Assembly (NCBI RefSeq): GCF_000621165.1
Contig: NZ_JHZA01000011.1
Span: 1 to 64,000, forward strand
DNA length: 64,000 nt
DNA from: Enterovibrio calviensis DSM 14347
Lineage (GTDB): Bacteria; Pseudomonadota; Gammaproteobacteria; Enterobacterales; Vibrionaceae
Reading direction: 5' to 3'
Notes under the pieces: model-generated
Database searches by the model: none
What the model was told of the DNA's origin: nothing
The model's input: only the letters and a program-made list of their open reading frames with translations
In this document: positions 17,984 to 30,334 of the stretch, piece by piece
Position numbering within the stretch: position 1 is the stretch's first letter
Layout: every line of letters begins with the position of its first letter
Position numbers and translations under genes: made by a program

Positions 17984-19699
17984 ATGCGTTGGCGGGGTGT
18001 GTTAGTAGGGATCATCGTATGGTTGGGGCTCGTAACCTCAGCGTGGGCAAATTCACTTGAAAATGTGCGTATTTGGCCAGCACCTGATGAAACTCGCGTG
18101 GTAATGGATATGGCGAATGAGCCGTCCTACACCTTTTTCACCCTCACCAAGCCTAACCGCCTTGTGGTCGATCTTAAAGATACATCTTTGGGCATGAAAC
18201 TCCCCAAGGCGGTTAAAGACAGCAAAATCCTCACCAAGATACGCAAAAGTAATCCTGCGCAGAAAGGGGATTACCGTCTTGTGTTTGAGCTGAAAAATAA
18301 AAGCCTTCCACGTATTTTTGCTCTCGCACCTGGCGGAGAATATGGGCATCGCCTAGTTATCGATTTACCACACAGTGCAAAACCTGCTGCTGTTAAGCCT
18401 GCAGTAAAAAAAACTCAGCCGACAGAAGCACAAGCAGCACTGCCGTTTGGCACTGACGATATTATTATCGCGCTTGACCCTGGCCACGGCGGTAACGACC
18501 CCGGTGCAATTGGACCGAGACGTAAATACGAAAAGCACGTCACCCTTTCTATCGCCCGCCGTGTGGCGAAAAAGATCAATGCAACGCCGGGACTGAAAGC
18601 GGTGCTCACGCGAAATGGTGATTATTTTGTAGATTTGAATAAACGTTCTGAGATTGCGCGTAAGCACGGTGCTCACTTATTGGTTTCTATCCATGCGGAT
18701 GGTTTTCATAAGCCCCAACCTAATGGTGCGTCGGTATGGGTACTGTCTCGTCGCCGTGCAAACAGTGAAATCGGTCGTTGGATTGAAAAACACGAAGAGC
18801 AATCGAACTTGCTTGGTGGTGGCGCACTGTTAGATGACAACGAAGATGAATACCTCAGCCGTGCGGTTTTAGATCTGCAATTTAGCAACTCGCAAAAAGA
18901 AGGCTTTGACGTTGCGACCCGAATACTCAAAGAAATGGGTAAAGTAACGAAACTGCATAAATCTAGCCCAGAGCATGCCAGCCTTGCGGTACTTAAATCG
19001 CCAGATATTCCTTCGTTGTTGGTGGAAGCCGGTTTCATTACGAACCCAAGAGAAGAGCAACTACTGCTGAGTTCGGGGCATCAACAAAAAATCGCCAATG
19101 CGGTATTTAAAGGGGTGCTGACCTACTTCGAGGATTTTCCGCCAGATGGCACCTTGATAGCGGCGCGCAAGAACGGCATAAAACACAAAGTAACAACTGG
19201 CCAATCGCTGTCGGTTATCGCCAAGAAATACGGCAGTTCTGTGTCTGCGATTAAAGCGGCGAATGGGCTCAAATCAACGTCATTGCGCATCGGTCAGGTG
19301 TTGACTGTGCCTGATGTGAACGTGACGGCATTGTCATCACAATCATCCAGTACGGCATCAGCGTCTAAAACGATGTCGCAAGCAACATCGAGAACCGTCA
19401 CCAAAGTTCATACCGTGGGACGCGGAGAGTTCTTGGGTAAGATCGCTGCAAACTATGGCGTCACGATTGCCAGTATCCGTAGTGCCAATAAGCTGCGTTC
19501 TGATGAGTTAGCCATTGGCCAAAAGTTGAAAATTGTCGGTATTAAGCCAAAGAAAAAACAGCACAAAGTGAAGCGTGGAGAGTATCTGGGTAAAATCGCC
19601 AGTAACTACGGTGTGACGATAGACAGTATTCGCAATGCCAACAAGTTACGTTCAGATCAGCTGGCGGTTGGTCAAACCTTGATAATCCCCGGGAGCTAG
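17984..19699 (+). CDS. amiB: N-acetylmuramoyl-L-alanine amidase AmiB
   Basis: AmiB cuts the stem peptide from murein at the septum and is activated by EnvC-type factors. The ATG at 17984 gives a clean signal peptide ([22 protein letters not shown]). Then come an AMIN domain (about 25-110), an Amidase_3 zinc domain (about 155-380, with [20 protein letters not shown] and a catalytic Glu in VEAGFITN), and three C-terminal LysM repeats. The first LysM ([19 protein letters not shown]) is separated from the second by a Ser/Thr-rich linker. A start further upstream at 17957 would overlap tsaE and spoil the signal peptide. Confidence 0.96.
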   Translation: MRWRGVLVGIIVWLGLVTSAWANSLENVRIWPAPDETRVVMDMANEPSYTFFTLTKPNRLVVDLKDTSLGMKLPKAVKDSKILTKIRKSNPAQKGDYRLVFELKNKSLPRIFALAPGGEYGHRLVIDLPHSAKPAAVKPAVKKTQPTEAQAALPFGTDDIIIALDPGHGGNDPGAIGPRRKYEKHVTLSIARRVAKKINATPGLKAVLTRNGDYFVDLNKRSEIARKHGAHLLVSIHADGFHKPQPNGASVWVLSRRRANSEIGRWIEKHEEQSNLLGGGALLDDNEDEYLSRAVLDLQFSNSQKEGFDVATRILKEMGKVTKLHKSSPEHASLAVLKSPDIPSLLVEAGFITNPREEQLLLSSGHQQKIANAVFKGVLTYFEDFPPDGTLIAARKNGIKHKVTTGQSLSVIAKKYGSSVSAIKAANGLKSTSLRIGQVLTVPDVNVTALSSQSSSTASASKTMSQATSRTVTKVHTVGRGEFLGKIAANYGVTIASIRSANKLRSDELAIGQKLKIVGIKPKKKQHKVKRGEYLGKIASNYGVTIDSIRNANKLRSDQLAVGQTLIIPGS

Positions 19700-19701
19700 T
19701 C

Positions 19702-21744
19702 ATGGCCATTCAGATATTACCTGCTCGTCTGGCTAACCAGATAGCAGCGGGCGAAGTTGTTGAGCGGCCTGCTTCCGTGGTCAAAGAGTTGGTTGAAAAC
19801 AGTATTGATGCGGGCGCTACCCGTATTGATGTCGACATCGAAAAAGGCGGCAGCAAGTTAATCCGCATCCGTGATAACGGTTCGGGCATCAATAAAGACG
19901 AACTAGAGTTGGCACTGAGTCGCCATGCGACATCAAAGATCACCTGCCTTGATGATTTGGAAGCCATTATCAGCTTGGGGTTTCGTGGTGAGGCATTGGC
20001 GAGTATTAGCTCGGTTTCTCGTCTGACGCTAACATCTCGCACACAAGCGCAAACGGAAGCGTGGTCAGCCTATGCTGAAGGGCGGGATATGGCTGTTCAG
20101 GTAAAACCTGCTGCGCATCCAATTGGCACCACGGTTGAAGTGGTCGACTTGTTTTTTAACACACCAGCTCGCCGTAAATTTCTCCGCACCGATAAAACCG
20201 AATTTGGTCATATCGATGAGTTGCTTAAGCGCATTGCGTTGAGCCGTTTCGATGTGGCGATCACCTTAAGACATAACGGTACTGTGGTTCGCCAATATCG
20301 AGCCGCAGACAATGACAGCCAGCGCGAACGTCGTCTTGCCGCCGTGTGCGGTAGCGGGTTTGTGAAAACGGCCGTAGAGGTGAGTCTTGAACACCAAGGG
20401 TTAACCCTACGCGGTTGGATTTGTACTCCGGACGGTGCACGAGCACAAAATGACATTCAGCATTGCTTTGTGAATCAACGGATGATGAAAGATAAGCTCA
20501 TCAATCATGCGATTCGACAAGGCTACGAAGCATCACTTCGCCCTGATCAGTTTGCAGCTTATGTCCTCTATATTGACATCGACCCGCATCAAGTCGATGT
20601 AAACGTGCATCCCGCCAAACATGAAGTGCGTTTCCACCAAGCTCGATTGGTGCATGACTTTATCTACCAAGCTGTTGCTGATGCACTGATGCAGGTAGCA
20701 GAAGCACAAATACCAGAGATGGCACCTTCGTCTGAATATGCAGGTGATGAAGCGACGTCGGCTCACGCTGATTCCTCCTCCAGTGCCGATGATCATTCTC
20801 GTGCATCGCGTCATGGATCATCATCCGCAGAGCCTCGCGGGTTCGCGTCGTCGGGATCGGCAAGTGCGCATGCCGCAACAGACTATTCTGAATCTTCAAC
20901 AACAGCATGGCGACCACAGCCCGAAACGGCAGGAAAAAGTCGTGAGCAATATTCATCAAGCAATGAATCTACTGGGCGACCATCTGCACGCGGTGCTAGC
21001 GCGGCCTCTTTTAGTGAGGCGCCTCCATCGCAACGCGAGCAGCGGGCATATAAAGAACTGATGACAACGCCTGTTGTGCCTGCTCAGGCGTTAGCCGAAG
21101 CCCCGAGAGCATTTTCGACAACACCAATTTCTCCTGCACCTATTGCTTCAACACCCATATCAGTAGGGCATGTCGACAAGGGGCTAGGCAAAGCATTGGC
21201 AGTGGTTTCATCAAAGTATTTACTGCTCCAACGCATTGACGGGTTTGCATTATTAGATTTAGATGCTGCGGCTTATTTGGCAGTGTTAGGGCAGATGCAA
21301 ACCGCATCGTCAGAAGGATTGAAAGCGCAGCCATTGCTGATCCCTCAGGCGTTGCCTGCATCCGCTGAGGAAATTGCATTGTTAGCGCAACACGAGGACT
21401 TGCTCCAACAATTTGGTATCGTGATCCGGAAAAAATCCGCCACGCAAGTCATGGTGATGGCGGTCTGTCAGGCGCTGCGAAAGCACAATTTACAACACTT
21501 TGTTCCTGCACTTTTGGCTGTTCTAGCGAATAACGAGGAGCAAGCCTCGATTTCTGTGGACCAACTGGCCGACTGGCTCGCAACGCAAGCGACGCAAAAA
21601 ACAGACGCCTATGGGTTGTCACAAGCGATTACACTGATCACTGACTTAGAACACTGTTGGCAGGATAAGCTAGCAGGGTATTTTTCAACGTTGTTACGTC
21701 CGGTTGACGTGGCAGCGGCAATAGAAGCATTCAAACATGACTAA
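19702..21744 (+). CDS. mutL: DNA mismatch repair protein MutL
   Basis: MutL links MutS mismatch recognition to downstream repair. The 680-residue protein has the GHKL ATPase core: the [20 protein letters not shown] helix, [17 protein letters not shown] and the [18 protein letters not shown] loop. The domain is followed by a long Ser/Ala/Glu-rich low-complexity linker (about 345-480) and a C-terminal dimerisation domain. There is no DQHA-x2-E endonuclease motif, so it is the E. coli-like form that depends on another nicking enzyme. It lies two bases after amiB and overlaps miaA by eight bases. Confidence 0.97.
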   Translation: MAIQILPARLANQIAAGEVVERPASVVKELVENSIDAGATRIDVDIEKGGSKLIRIRDNGSGINKDELELALSRHATSKITCLDDLEAIISLGFRGEALASISSVSRLTLTSRTQAQTEAWSAYAEGRDMAVQVKPAAHPIGTTVEVVDLFFNTPARRKFLRTDKTEFGHIDELLKRIALSRFDVAITLRHNGTVVRQYRAADNDSQRERRLAAVCGSGFVKTAVEVSLEHQGLTLRGWICTPDGARAQNDIQHCFVNQRMMKDKLINHAIRQGYEASLRPDQFAAYVLYIDIDPHQVDVNVHPAKHEVRFHQARLVHDFIYQAVADALMQVAEAQIPEMAPSSEYAGDEATSAHADSSSSADDHSRASRHGSSSAEPRGFASSGSASAHAATDYSESSTTAWRPQPETAGKSREQYSSSNESTGRPSARGASAASFSEAPPSQREQRAYKELMTTPVVPAQALAEAPRAFSTTPISPAPIASTPISVGHVDKGLGKALAVVSSKYLLLQRIDGFALLDLDAAAYLAVLGQMQTASSEGLKAQPLLIPQALPASAEEIALLAQHEDLLQQFGIVIRKKSATQVMVMAVCQALRKHNLQHFVPALLAVLANNEEQASISVDQLADWLATQATQKTDAYGLSQAITLITDLEHCWQDKLAGYFSTLLRPVDVAAAIEAFKHD

Positions 21745-22663
21745 CGCTTTGCCCAAGGCAATCTTTTTAATGGGTCCGACAGCATCGGGCAAAACAGCGC
21801 TAGCCATTGCGCTAAGGCAACAATTTCCCGTCGATATTATTAGTGTCGACAGCGCGCTGATTTACCGAGATATGAATATAGGTACAGCGAAACCGGATGA
21901 GCAAGAGCTCGCGCTAGCGCCACATCGATTAATTGATATTCGCGATCCTTCAGAGGCTTACTCAGCCGCAGATTTTCGTGAAGATGCTCTGAAGGAAATG
22001 GCGGATATTGTCGCAAAAGGGAGAATTCCGCTTTTAGTTGGTGGTACGATGCTCTACTTCAAAGCATTATTGGAAGGTTTGTCGCCTTTGCCCCCTGCGG
22101 ATCAATCGATCCGAGCTACTATTGAGCAGGAAGCGCAAACACGAGGCTGGCAGTCGCTGCATGATGAGTTGTGCCGTATAGATCCTGTCGCAGGAGCGAG
22201 GATTCATCCGAATGATCCTCAGCGATTGTCGAGAGCGCTGGAAGTTTTTCGTATTTCGGGTAAAACTCTGACTGAGTTGACCGAAACCAAAGGTGAACCA
22301 TTGCCATATGAGGTTCACCAGTTTGCTATAGCCCCTAAGGAAAGGGGAGACCTGCATCGCCGAATCGAGTTACGTTTCCAAATGATGATGGAAGCGGGCT
22401 TTGAAGAGGAGGTTCGTGCGCTTTATGAACGTGGTGATCTGAATCCAGATCTACCGTCGATCAGATGCGTAGGGTACCGACAGATGTGGGATTATTTGGC
22501 GGGTAGCTGCTCTATTGATGATGCAGTTTATCGCGGTGTGTGTGCCACCCGTCAGTTAGCCAAGCGTCAAATTACCTGGCTTCGTAGCTGGGATAATTTG
22601 ACATGGCTTGATAGCGACGACGTGCCGTTATCGTTACAAACAGTCACAAAGTGTTTAACCTGA
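21737..22663 (+). CDS. miaA: tRNA dimethylallyltransferase MiaA
   Basis: MiaA puts a dimethylallyl group on A37 of tRNAs that read UNN codons. The 308-residue protein shows the P-loop [30 protein letters not shown], the [19 protein letters not shown] segment and the [12 protein letters not shown] tRNA-binding region. The start overlaps the end of mutL by eight bases, indicating coupling. A 95-bp gap with promoter potential leads to hfq. Confidence 0.98.
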   Translation: MTNALPKAIFLMGPTASGKTALAIALRQQFPVDIISVDSALIYRDMNIGTAKPDEQELALAPHRLIDIRDPSEAYSAADFREDALKEMADIVAKGRIPLLVGGTMLYFKALLEGLSPLPPADQSIRATIEQEAQTRGWQSLHDELCRIDPVAGARIHPNDPQRLSRALEVFRISGKTLTELTETKGEPLPYEVHQFAIAPKERGDLHRRIELRFQMMMEAGFEEEVRALYERGDLNPDLPSIRCVGYRQMWDYLAGSCSIDDAVYRGVCATRQLAKRQITWLRSWDNLTWLDSDDVPLSLQTVTKCLT

Positions 22664-22746
22664 TCACAGATTGAGCAGGGTATACTGGGATTGTTGTCAG
22701 CGGCGTTGTTGATCTTTTTGTTGCTAATACAACTACAAACCAATAA

Positions 22747-23031
<285 letters not shown>

Positions 23032-23057
23032 CAATCCTTTGGTAAGGAGTTGATCGC

Positions 23058-24350
23058 TTGTTTGACCGTTATGAAGCCGGTGAACAGGCTGTTTTAGTTC
23101 ATATCAACTTTACTCAACAAGGTGAATGGGAAGATCTCAGCGAGCTAGAATTGCTGGTATCGTCTGCGGGGGTGACACGGTTACAGACAATTACTGGCAG
23201 CCGTCAATCCCCGCATTCCAAATACTTCGTTGGTGAAGGCAAAGCCCTCGAAATCGCAGATGCTGTCCGGATGACCGGCGCGGAGATCGTCATATTCAAC
23301 CATGCGCTATCACCTGCGCAGGAACGAAACCTCGAGCGATTAATTCAATGTCGTGTGCTTGATCGCACGGGTCTTATTCTCGATATCTTTGCACAACGCG
23401 CCCGTACCCACGAAGGTAAGCTGCAGGTAGAACTTGCGCAGCTTCGTCACCTGTCAACCCGACTCATTCGCGGCTGGACGCACCTAGAGCGCCAAAAAGG
23501 CGGTATTGGTTTGCGTGGGCCAGGTGAAAGTCAGTTAGAGACTGACCGTCGTTTGTTACGTGATCGTGTTAAAGCTATTTTGCGTAGACTTGAGAAGGTA
23601 GCCAAACAGCGAGAACAGGGACGACGAGCGAGAAATCGTGCTGAAGTGCCTACGGTGTCGCTGGTGGGTTATACCAATGCGGGTAAATCGACCTTATTTA
23701 ACCGCATCACGGAAGCCGGTGTGTATGCAGCCGATCAGCTGTTTGCAACACTCGATCCGACTTTGCGGAAGATTGAGGTGGATGATGTTGGTGACGTTAT
23801 TTTGGCCGATACGGTTGGGTTTATTCGTCATCTCCCCCATGATCTAGTTGCGGCATTTAAAGCTACGTTGAAAGAAACGCAAGAAGCGACGTTATTGCTT
23901 CACGTGATTGATGCGAGTGATGAGCGCTTTCGGGAGAACATTGATGCTGTCAATGAAGTACTGGAAGAGATCGATGCAAATGAAGTCCCTACCTTGTTGG
24001 TGATGAACAAAATCGACAACATGGAAGACGCATTGCCGCGAATCGAGCGTGATGAAGAAGGTGTCCCACGTGTTGTTTGGGTATCCGCTCTTGCAGATCG
24101 GGGTATAGATCTTCTTTTTGAGGCGCTGACCGAAAGGCTGTCGGGGACTATGGTAAGCTATCGCTTACGTATTCCACCTGCGGCGATTGGCAGAATGCAC
24201 AGTAAATTCTGTCGCTTGCGTTGTATTTTGCATGAAGAATACGATCAAGACGGACATTTACTGATTGATGTGCGCTTACCTCAAGCCGATTGGCTAAGGT
24301 TAAGAAAACGGGAAGGCAATGAGTTAGACGATTTCATCGTCACTGACTGA
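23058..24350 (+). CDS. hflX: GTPase HflX (TTG start)
   Basis: HflX is a ribosome-associated GTPase that splits stalled or heat-damaged ribosomes. The 430-residue protein has the N-terminal HflX domain, a coiled-coil helix (KVAKQREQGRRARNRAE, near 185-200), and a G domain with G1 GYTNAGKSTLFN, G3 DTVGF and G4 NKID. The start is TTG at 23058, supported by an AAGGAG eight bases upstream and by the MFDRYEAGEQAVLVHI N-terminus matching orthologues without gaps. It continues the hfq operon toward hflKC. Confidence 0.97.
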   Translation: MFDRYEAGEQAVLVHINFTQQGEWEDLSELELLVSSAGVTRLQTITGSRQSPHSKYFVGEGKALEIADAVRMTGAEIVIFNHALSPAQERNLERLIQCRVLDRTGLILDIFAQRARTHEGKLQVELAQLRHLSTRLIRGWTHLERQKGGIGLRGPGESQLETDRRLLRDRVKAILRRLEKVAKQREQGRRARNRAEVPTVSLVGYTNAGKSTLFNRITEAGVYAADQLFATLDPTLRKIEVDDVGDVILADTVGFIRHLPHDLVAAFKATLKETQEATLLLHVIDASDERFRENIDAVNEVLEEIDANEVPTLLVMNKIDNMEDALPRIERDEEGVPRVVWVSALADRGIDLLFEALTERLSGTMVSYRLRIPPAAIGRMHSKFCRLRCILHEEYDQDGHLLIDVRLPQADWLRLRKREGNELDDFIVTD

Positions 24351-24399
24351 TTGTTACAGTATAAAAACTATCGTCATATCATATTGATGGAGTGCTCTA

Positions 24400-25560
24400 A
24401 TGGCGTGGAATGAGCCAGGAAATAATGGCGGTCAGGACAAAGATCCGTGGGGTAATCGCGGAGGTCGTGACCAAGGACCGCCGGACCTTGATGAGGTCTT
24501 CGGTAAACTAAGCCGCAAACTGAATGGTTTGTTAGGTGGCGGTAAAGGCAAAGGACCATCTTTTGGTAGCAGTGCTGCCGGTTTGGGCGTAATCGCCGTT
24601 GTGGGTGTGGTTATTTGGGGCGCGACAGGTTTTTACACCATTGGTGAAGCTGAGCGTGGTGTTGTTTTGCGTTTCGGTGAATACGACCGCATTGTGCAAC
24701 CCGGTTTGAACTGGAAACCAAACTTCATCGATGACGTTACAACCGTCAATGTTCAAGCGATTCGTTCTTTGCGTAGTTCGGGCGAAATGCTGACCAAAGA
24801 TGAAAACGTGGTAAGCGTAGACATGGACGTTCAGTATCGAGTTGCTAATCCAGAGAAATATCTGTACGCAGTGACCAATGCTGATGACAGCCTACGACAA
24901 GCAACAGATTCTGCACTGCGTGCAGTTATCGGTGATGCTGTGATGGATGACATCCTGACTACGGGTCGTCAAGAAATTCGTACAAAAACTCAGACTGAAA
25001 TTAACCGTATTATCGATCGCTACGACATGGGTATCTTAGTTGTGGACGTGAACTTGCAAGGTGCACGTGCACCGGAACAAGTTCAGGACGCATTCGATGA
25101 CGCAATCAAAGCGCGAGAAGATGAAGAACGCTACATCAAAGAAGCAGAAGCTTACAGCAATGACATTTTGCCTAAGGCAACGGGTCGTGCTGAGCGTCTG
25201 AAGAAAGAAGCGTTGGGTTATCGTGAGAAAACCGTCAATGAAGCTGAAGGTGACGTAGCGCAGTTTGAAAAGCTGCTTCCTGAATATCAGGCTGCACCTG
25301 AAGTGACGCGTAATCGCCTCTATCTGGAAACCATGGAACAAGTCTATGGTAACACCAGTAAGGTACTGATCGATTCACAAGCTGGCGGCGGCAACTTGCT
25401 GTACTTGCCTCTTGATAAGTTAATGAATCAATCTAAGTCATCGGGTGCTGTTTCTGACAACAACGCGATGGATTACGGTATTGAATTGGAAACCTCTGGT
25501 ACGACGGCGCCAGCGACTCAAAACTCTCGTCAATCGACAACGCGTCAGGGGAGATACTAA
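24400..25560 (+). CDS. hflK: FtsH protease modulator HflK
   Basis: HflK and HflC form a membrane cage around FtsH and restrain its degradation of membrane proteins. The 386-residue protein has a Gly-rich cytoplasmic head (about 1-65), one membrane span (about 68-88), a SPFH/band 7 domain facing the periplasm, and a long Glu/Ala-rich coiled coil. A Gln/Thr/Ser-rich tail ends the chain. It is two bases upstream of hflC, in one operon. Confidence 0.97.
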   Translation: MAWNEPGNNGGQDKDPWGNRGGRDQGPPDLDEVFGKLSRKLNGLLGGGKGKGPSFGSSAAGLGVIAVVGVVIWGATGFYTIGEAERGVVLRFGEYDRIVQPGLNWKPNFIDDVTTVNVQAIRSLRSSGEMLTKDENVVSVDMDVQYRVANPEKYLYAVTNADDSLRQATDSALRAVIGDAVMDDILTTGRQEIRTKTQTEINRIIDRYDMGILVVDVNLQGARAPEQVQDAFDDAIKAREDEERYIKEAEAYSNDILPKATGRAERLKKEALGYREKTVNEAEGDVAQFEKLLPEYQAAPEVTRNRLYLETMEQVYGNTSKVLIDSQAGGGNLLYLPLDKLMNQSKSSGAVSDNNAMDYGIELETSGTTAPATQNSRQSTTRQGRY

Positions 25561-25562
25561 TT

Positions 25563-26450
25563 ATGCGTAAATTGTTAATCCCTCTGATTATTGCTTCGCT
25601 CGTAGGCGGCTTGATGTCAGTGTTTGTGGTTGATGAAGGCGAACGAGGCATTGTGCTGCGTTTTGGTCGAATTTTGAAAGCTGACGATGATCAGGCAAAG
25701 ATTTACCCGCCAGGTCTGCAGTTCAAAGTTCCGTTTTTTGACCGTGTTCAAATCTTGGATGCGCGTATTCAAACCATGGACGATCAGTCGGATCGCTTTG
25801 TAACGTCTGAGAAAAAAGACGTGATCATCGACTCTTACGTTAAGTGGCGTATTCAAGATTTCGGTCAGTACTACCTGTCTACAGGTGGTGGTAACCGTTT
25901 GACTGCAGAAGCACTATTGCAACGTAAAGTGTCTGATGGTCTCCGCGCAGAAATTGGTTCAAAGACCATCAAAGAGATTGTCTCTGAGAAGCGCGAGCAA
26001 GTAATGGCAGACGTTCTGGACGAAGTGCAAGCCAGTGCTAACGATATCGGCATTGAAGTCATTGACCTTCGTATCAAGAAAATCAACCTGCCAGACAAGA
26101 TCAGTGAATCAATCTACGCGCGTATGCGTGCAGAGCGTGAAACTGTAGCTCGTCGTCACCGTTCTCAAGGTCGTGAGAAAGCGGAAGTTATCCGTGCTCA
26201 ATCTGAACTTGAAGTGGCGACCATCCTTGCTGAAGCAGAAAAAACAGCCCGTGTAACACGTGGTGAAGCAGACGCCGAAGTGGCGAACATTTATGCAGGC
26301 ACGTTCAATAAAGAGCCTGAGTTCTATAACTTCTTACGTTCTTTGCAAGCCTATGAGAAGAGCTTTAGCAATAAGGGAGACATCCTTGTGGTTGACCCGA
26401 GCAGCGAGTTCTTCCAGTACATGAAAGAGCCAAACATTAATCTGAATTAA
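25563..26450 (+). CDS. hflC: FtsH protease modulator HflC
   Basis: HflC is the partner of HflK. The 295 residues comprise an N-terminal signal anchor (RKLLIPLIIASLVGGLMSVF), a band 7 domain (VDEGERGIVLRFGR onward) and a helical region rich in Arg/Glu/Ala that pairs with HflK. It ends 20 bp before a strong terminator that closes the miaA/hfq/hflXKC run. Confidence 0.97.
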   Translation: MRKLLIPLIIASLVGGLMSVFVVDEGERGIVLRFGRILKADDDQAKIYPPGLQFKVPFFDRVQILDARIQTMDDQSDRFVTSEKKDVIIDSYVKWRIQDFGQYYLSTGGGNRLTAEALLQRKVSDGLRAEIGSKTIKEIVSEKREQVMADVLDEVQASANDIGIEVIDLRIKKINLPDKISESIYARMRAERETVARRHRSQGREKAEVIRAQSELEVATILAEAEKTARVTRGEADAEVANIYAGTFNKEPEFYNFLRSLQAYEKSFSNKGDILVVDPSSEFFQYMKEPNINLN

Positions 26451-26472
26451 TGTGGCGTAAATCGTAAAAACG

Positions 26473-26506
26473 AAAAGACAAGGCATCGTGCCTTGTCTTT
26501 TTTTTT
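26473..26506 (+). terminator. Terminator after hflC
   Basis: A 13-bp perfect stem (AAAAGACAAGGCA with its complement), a TCG loop and nine T residues. Confidence 0.95.
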
Positions 26507-26526
26507 CCTGATCGCAGAGGTGTATT

Positions 26527-26721
26527 GTGGGAAAAGAATTGCTACTGGCCATCGGTTTGGTGCTGATTGTTGAAGGTTTCGGCCCGATGCTCATTCCCAA
26601 TAAGTGGCGAAATATGGTCAATGAAATGAGTCAATTACCGGATACGACGCTGCGTCGTATTGGTGGGTGCTTGGTGGTAGCAGGAATTGTCATCGCATAT
26701 ATGATGTGGCCGTCTAAGTAA
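26527..26721 (+). CDS. yjeT: DUF2065 small membrane protein YjeT
   Basis: A 64-residue protein with two hydrophobic segments around a basic middle, matching E. coli YjeT in length, in the EGFGPMLIPNKWR motif and in LRRIGGCLVVAGIV. It starts at GTG (26527), with a GAGG element nine bases upstream. Its function is unknown. It lies between hflC and purA in E. coli too, so the association is old, although here a terminator separates it from hflC. Confidence 0.92.
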   Translation: MGKELLLAIGLVLIVEGFGPMLIPNKWRNMVNEMSQLPDTTLRRIGGCLVVAGIVIAYMMWPSK

Positions 26722-26834
26722 ATGAACACAGCAAAAAACTGTGACAGCCTGATTAACATGTTCGGGACGACGGTTAAAAAATGACTGCAACGTTTAAATG
26801 AAGGTGCTAGAATCCCGTTTTAATCAGCAACTGA

Positions 26835-28160
<1,326 letters not shown>

Positions 28161-28174
28161 TCGCTTCGGTATTG

Positions 28175-28207
28175 AAAAAAACCAGCCCATGTGGCTGGTT
28201 TTTTTTT
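28175..28207 (+). terminator. Terminator after purA
   Basis: Stem AAAAAACCAGCC / GGCTGGTTTTTT around CATGT, ending in a run of T, begins 15 bp after the purA stop. Confidence 0.94.
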
Positions 28208-28253
28208 GTTCAAATACCCCTATACTTGGAATATTCGTTCTCGGAAAATTTTC

Positions 28254-28261
28254 GCCGTAAA
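28254..28261 (+). promoter_or_regulatory. Possible sigma-28 -10 element for motX
   Basis: GCCGTAAA differs at two positions from the flagellar sigma-28 -10 consensus GCCGATAA and lies 88 bases before the motX start. The expected -35 (TAAA type) is poorly matched by TTCGTTCT at the right spacing, so the assignment is tentative. A flagellar promoter would suit a motor gene. Confidence 0.35.
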
Positions 28262-28349
28262 AAGAGTAAAGTTAGGAAGAACCTTGCCGATACAAGTTAG
28301 GCAAGAGATACCGTTTCTTAACCAAATTACACCGTTTAAGTGGGAATGC

Positions 28350-28970
28350 ATGAAACTGCGAACCTTATTTATATCAATCATGTTGGCAAGCTCTGCGGCA
28401 AAAGCAGAACTAGGGCCAGCACTGCCTGTATATGAAGAAGCGCAGTTGATCCGCCTGTTCGAAACGAATACTCACTTAAAGAAAGTTAAAGCTGATGAGT
28501 GCCAGCTTCTGCAAGATATTGAAGCGCGTGCGATTCGTGTTGAACTGCCCGCCTACCAATTCCTTTATGGCGATATGCTCGCGTGGGGCGTTTGTGTCGA
28601 CAGAGATGTCGAACAAGGTGTGTTCTATATGCAGTTAGCGGCGCAGCAGGGCCTACCTGCGGCATTAGAGCAATTGGGGCGTTACTATTCGTTGGGCACG
28701 TTGGTGCAGCAAGATAGAGAGCGGGCGATACCTTACCTTCGCGAGGCCGCCTCACTGGGGCATATGCGCGCTAGACTTCAACTTGCTGAGTTGCTGGTGG
28801 CGGATTATGGCAGCCCACTCGACTACGAAGATGCCTACCGCTGGTTGTATCACACCATCACCGCAGACAAATCAACGCACCGAAAAGTCGCAATGCTACG
28901 TCAGGCACTGGAAGACAAAATGCCGCGCAACGTGATTGCACGCGCCAAACGGCGAGACACCTATTGGTAG
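28350..28970 (+). CDS. motX: Sodium-type flagellar motor protein MotX
   Basis: MotX belongs to the T ring of the sodium-driven polar flagellum of Vibrio and recruits the PomAB stators together with MotY. The 206-residue precursor has a signal peptide (MKLRTLFISIMLASSAAKA) and Sel1-like helical repeats, including FYMQLAAQQGLPAALEQLGRYY and the AIPYLREAASLGHMRARLQLAEL unit. Two cysteines are present in the mature chain. The start is the ATG at 28350; the open frame begins earlier but runs through the purA terminator. The purA-motX neighbourhood is the same as in Vibrio cholerae, which is the main reason for choosing MotX over a generic Sel1 protein. Confidence 0.92.
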   Translation: MKLRTLFISIMLASSAAKAELGPALPVYEEAQLIRLFETNTHLKKVKADECQLLQDIEARAIRVELPAYQFLYGDMLAWGVCVDRDVEQGVFYMQLAAQQGLPAALEQLGRYYSLGTLVQQDRERAIPYLREAASLGHMRARLQLAELLVADYGSPLDYEDAYRWLYHTITADKSTHRKVAMLRQALEDKMPRNVIARAKRRDTYW

Positions 28971-29052
28971 TTCATTGATCGTTTTGGTGTGAATCAATCT
29001 AACCCTGTTGAGCAAGCAACTTGATATGAGATTGGTGTCGCTAGAATGAATA

Positions 29053-29084
29053 AACGCCCTGCGATTGCAGGGCGTTGTTGTTTT
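29053..29084. terminator. Terminator between motX and hmp
   Basis: AACGCCCTGC and its complement around GATT, followed on the plus strand by a T-rich stretch. It lies between converging genes and may serve both. Confidence 0.75.
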
Positions 29085-29094
29085 AACGGCAAAG

Positions 29095-30285
29095 TTAATT
29101 GAGTACTTTGTGTGGGCCAAAGCATTCGTAAAAAATACGATCAGTCGTCACACCAGCAGCTGTTAATTGTGTTGCGATAAACTGCATAAATCCAATCGGC
29201 CCGCAAAGGTAAAAGTGACGACGTGTGTCGTCGGTTAACCCTGTTACTTGACTGATGTCCATCAGCCCTTGATGGTCATATTGTTCGCCCTGCAAGTCGT
29301 TCTGGTTTGGCTCTCGGTACCAGATATGACGCTGAGCCTGATCATGTTGCGCCACTAACGCATCAATATGTTTTCCAAACGCATGCTGTTCACCGTGCTC
29401 AGCCGCGTGCAGCCATTGAATGTCCGCCTCATGTTTACCGCTCAACGTTTCTAACATTGAAAGCATAGGTGTTAAACCAACGCCACCAGAGATAAGCGCT
29501 ACAGGTGTTTGGCTGTCTGATTGGAAGAAGAAGTCACCACTAGGAGGCGCAAGTTTGACGACGTCGCCGACATTCAGGTGGTCATGTAAATAGTTCGAAA
29601 CCGTGCCCTCGACTTCGCGTTTTACTGAGATGCGATAGGTTTCATTGTTGGAGGCAGACGAGAGGCTGTATTGGCGAATCTCACGATTGTCGAATTGTGC
29701 AGGTGTGAGGTAAATACCGATGTATTGGCCTGGCGTGTAGGGGGCGACAGGCTCACCGTCTTCCGGTGAGAAAACGAAACTGGTGATCACGTCGCTTTCT
29801 TGCGTTTTACTGGTTAACACGAAACGACGCGTGCCACGCCAGCCGCCGATATGACCTTGATTGCTCTGATAGATCTCTTCTTCTCTTGTGACAAACACAT
29901 CAGCCAGTACGCCGTACGCTTCAGCCCACGCATCCAGCACTTCCTGACCGGGCGAGAATAACTCATCAATGGTCGCCAGTAGGTTTTCGCCGACGATGGC
30001 GTACATTTCAGGTGTAATGTTAAAACTCACATGCTTTTGGGCGATTTTTTCCACGACGGGCAGCAAGGCAGGAAGGTTATCAATATTGGCTGCGTAGCCA
30101 TGAACGGCATTAAAAAGTGCCTCACGCTGTGCGCCAGTGAATTGATTGCTCATGTTGAAAATATCCTTGAGCTCGGGATGGCGAGCAAACATACGGTCAT
30201 AGAAATGAGCGGTGAGTGTTGGGCCAGTAGCTGCAAGCAAAGGTGCGGTAGATTTTACGATTTCGATGGTTTTTGGACTGAGCAT
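29095..30285 (-). CDS. hmp: Flavohaemoprotein Hmp (nitric oxide dioxygenase)
   Basis: Hmp oxidises nitric oxide to nitrate with oxygen and NAD(P)H. The 396-residue protein has a globin domain (1 to about 137, with the proximal haem histidine in [10 protein letters not shown]). An FAD-binding domain follows (about 150-260, with [11 protein letters not shown]), then an NAD domain (about 265-396, with [16 protein letters not shown] and YLCGPIGFM). The promoter region has two NsrR operators, and nsrR itself follows in the divergent direction, so NO-induced derepression is very likely. Confidence 0.98.
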   Translation of the reverse strand: MLSPKTIEIVKSTAPLLAATGPTLTAHFYDRMFARHPELKDIFNMSNQFTGAQREALFNAVHGYAANIDNLPALLPVVEKIAQKHVSFNITPEMYAIVGENLLATIDELFSPGQEVLDAWAEAYGVLADVFVTREEEIYQSNQGHIGGWRGTRRFVLTSKTQESDVITSFVFSPEDGEPVAPYTPGQYIGIYLTPAQFDNREIRQYSLSSASNNETYRISVKREVEGTVSNYLHDHLNVGDVVKLAPPSGDFFFQSDSQTPVALISGGVGLTPMLSMLETLSGKHEADIQWLHAAEHGEQHAFGKHIDALVAQHDQAQRHIWYREPNQNDLQGEQYDHQGLMDISQVTGLTDDTRRHFYLCGPIGFMQFIATQLTAAGVTTDRIFYECFGPHKVLN

Positions 30286-30309
30286 GGGAGGTCCTTGTGT
30301 CTTATTTTA

Positions 30310-30332
30310 AAGTGTCATTTGAAATGCATGTT
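30310..30332 (-). promoter_or_regulatory. NsrR operator 1 upstream of hmp
   Basis: On the minus strand this 23-mer reads AACATGCATTT-C-AAATGACACTT, close to the NsrR palindrome AAGATGYATTT-N-AAATRCATCTT. Its hmp-proximal edge is 24 bases from the hmp start codon. Confidence 0.78.
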
Positions 30333-30334
30333 AT

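Noticed and set aside
26781-26800. PurR box before purA
   Set aside because: GCAACGTTT resembles the centre of the PurR palindrome, but the flanks do not match.
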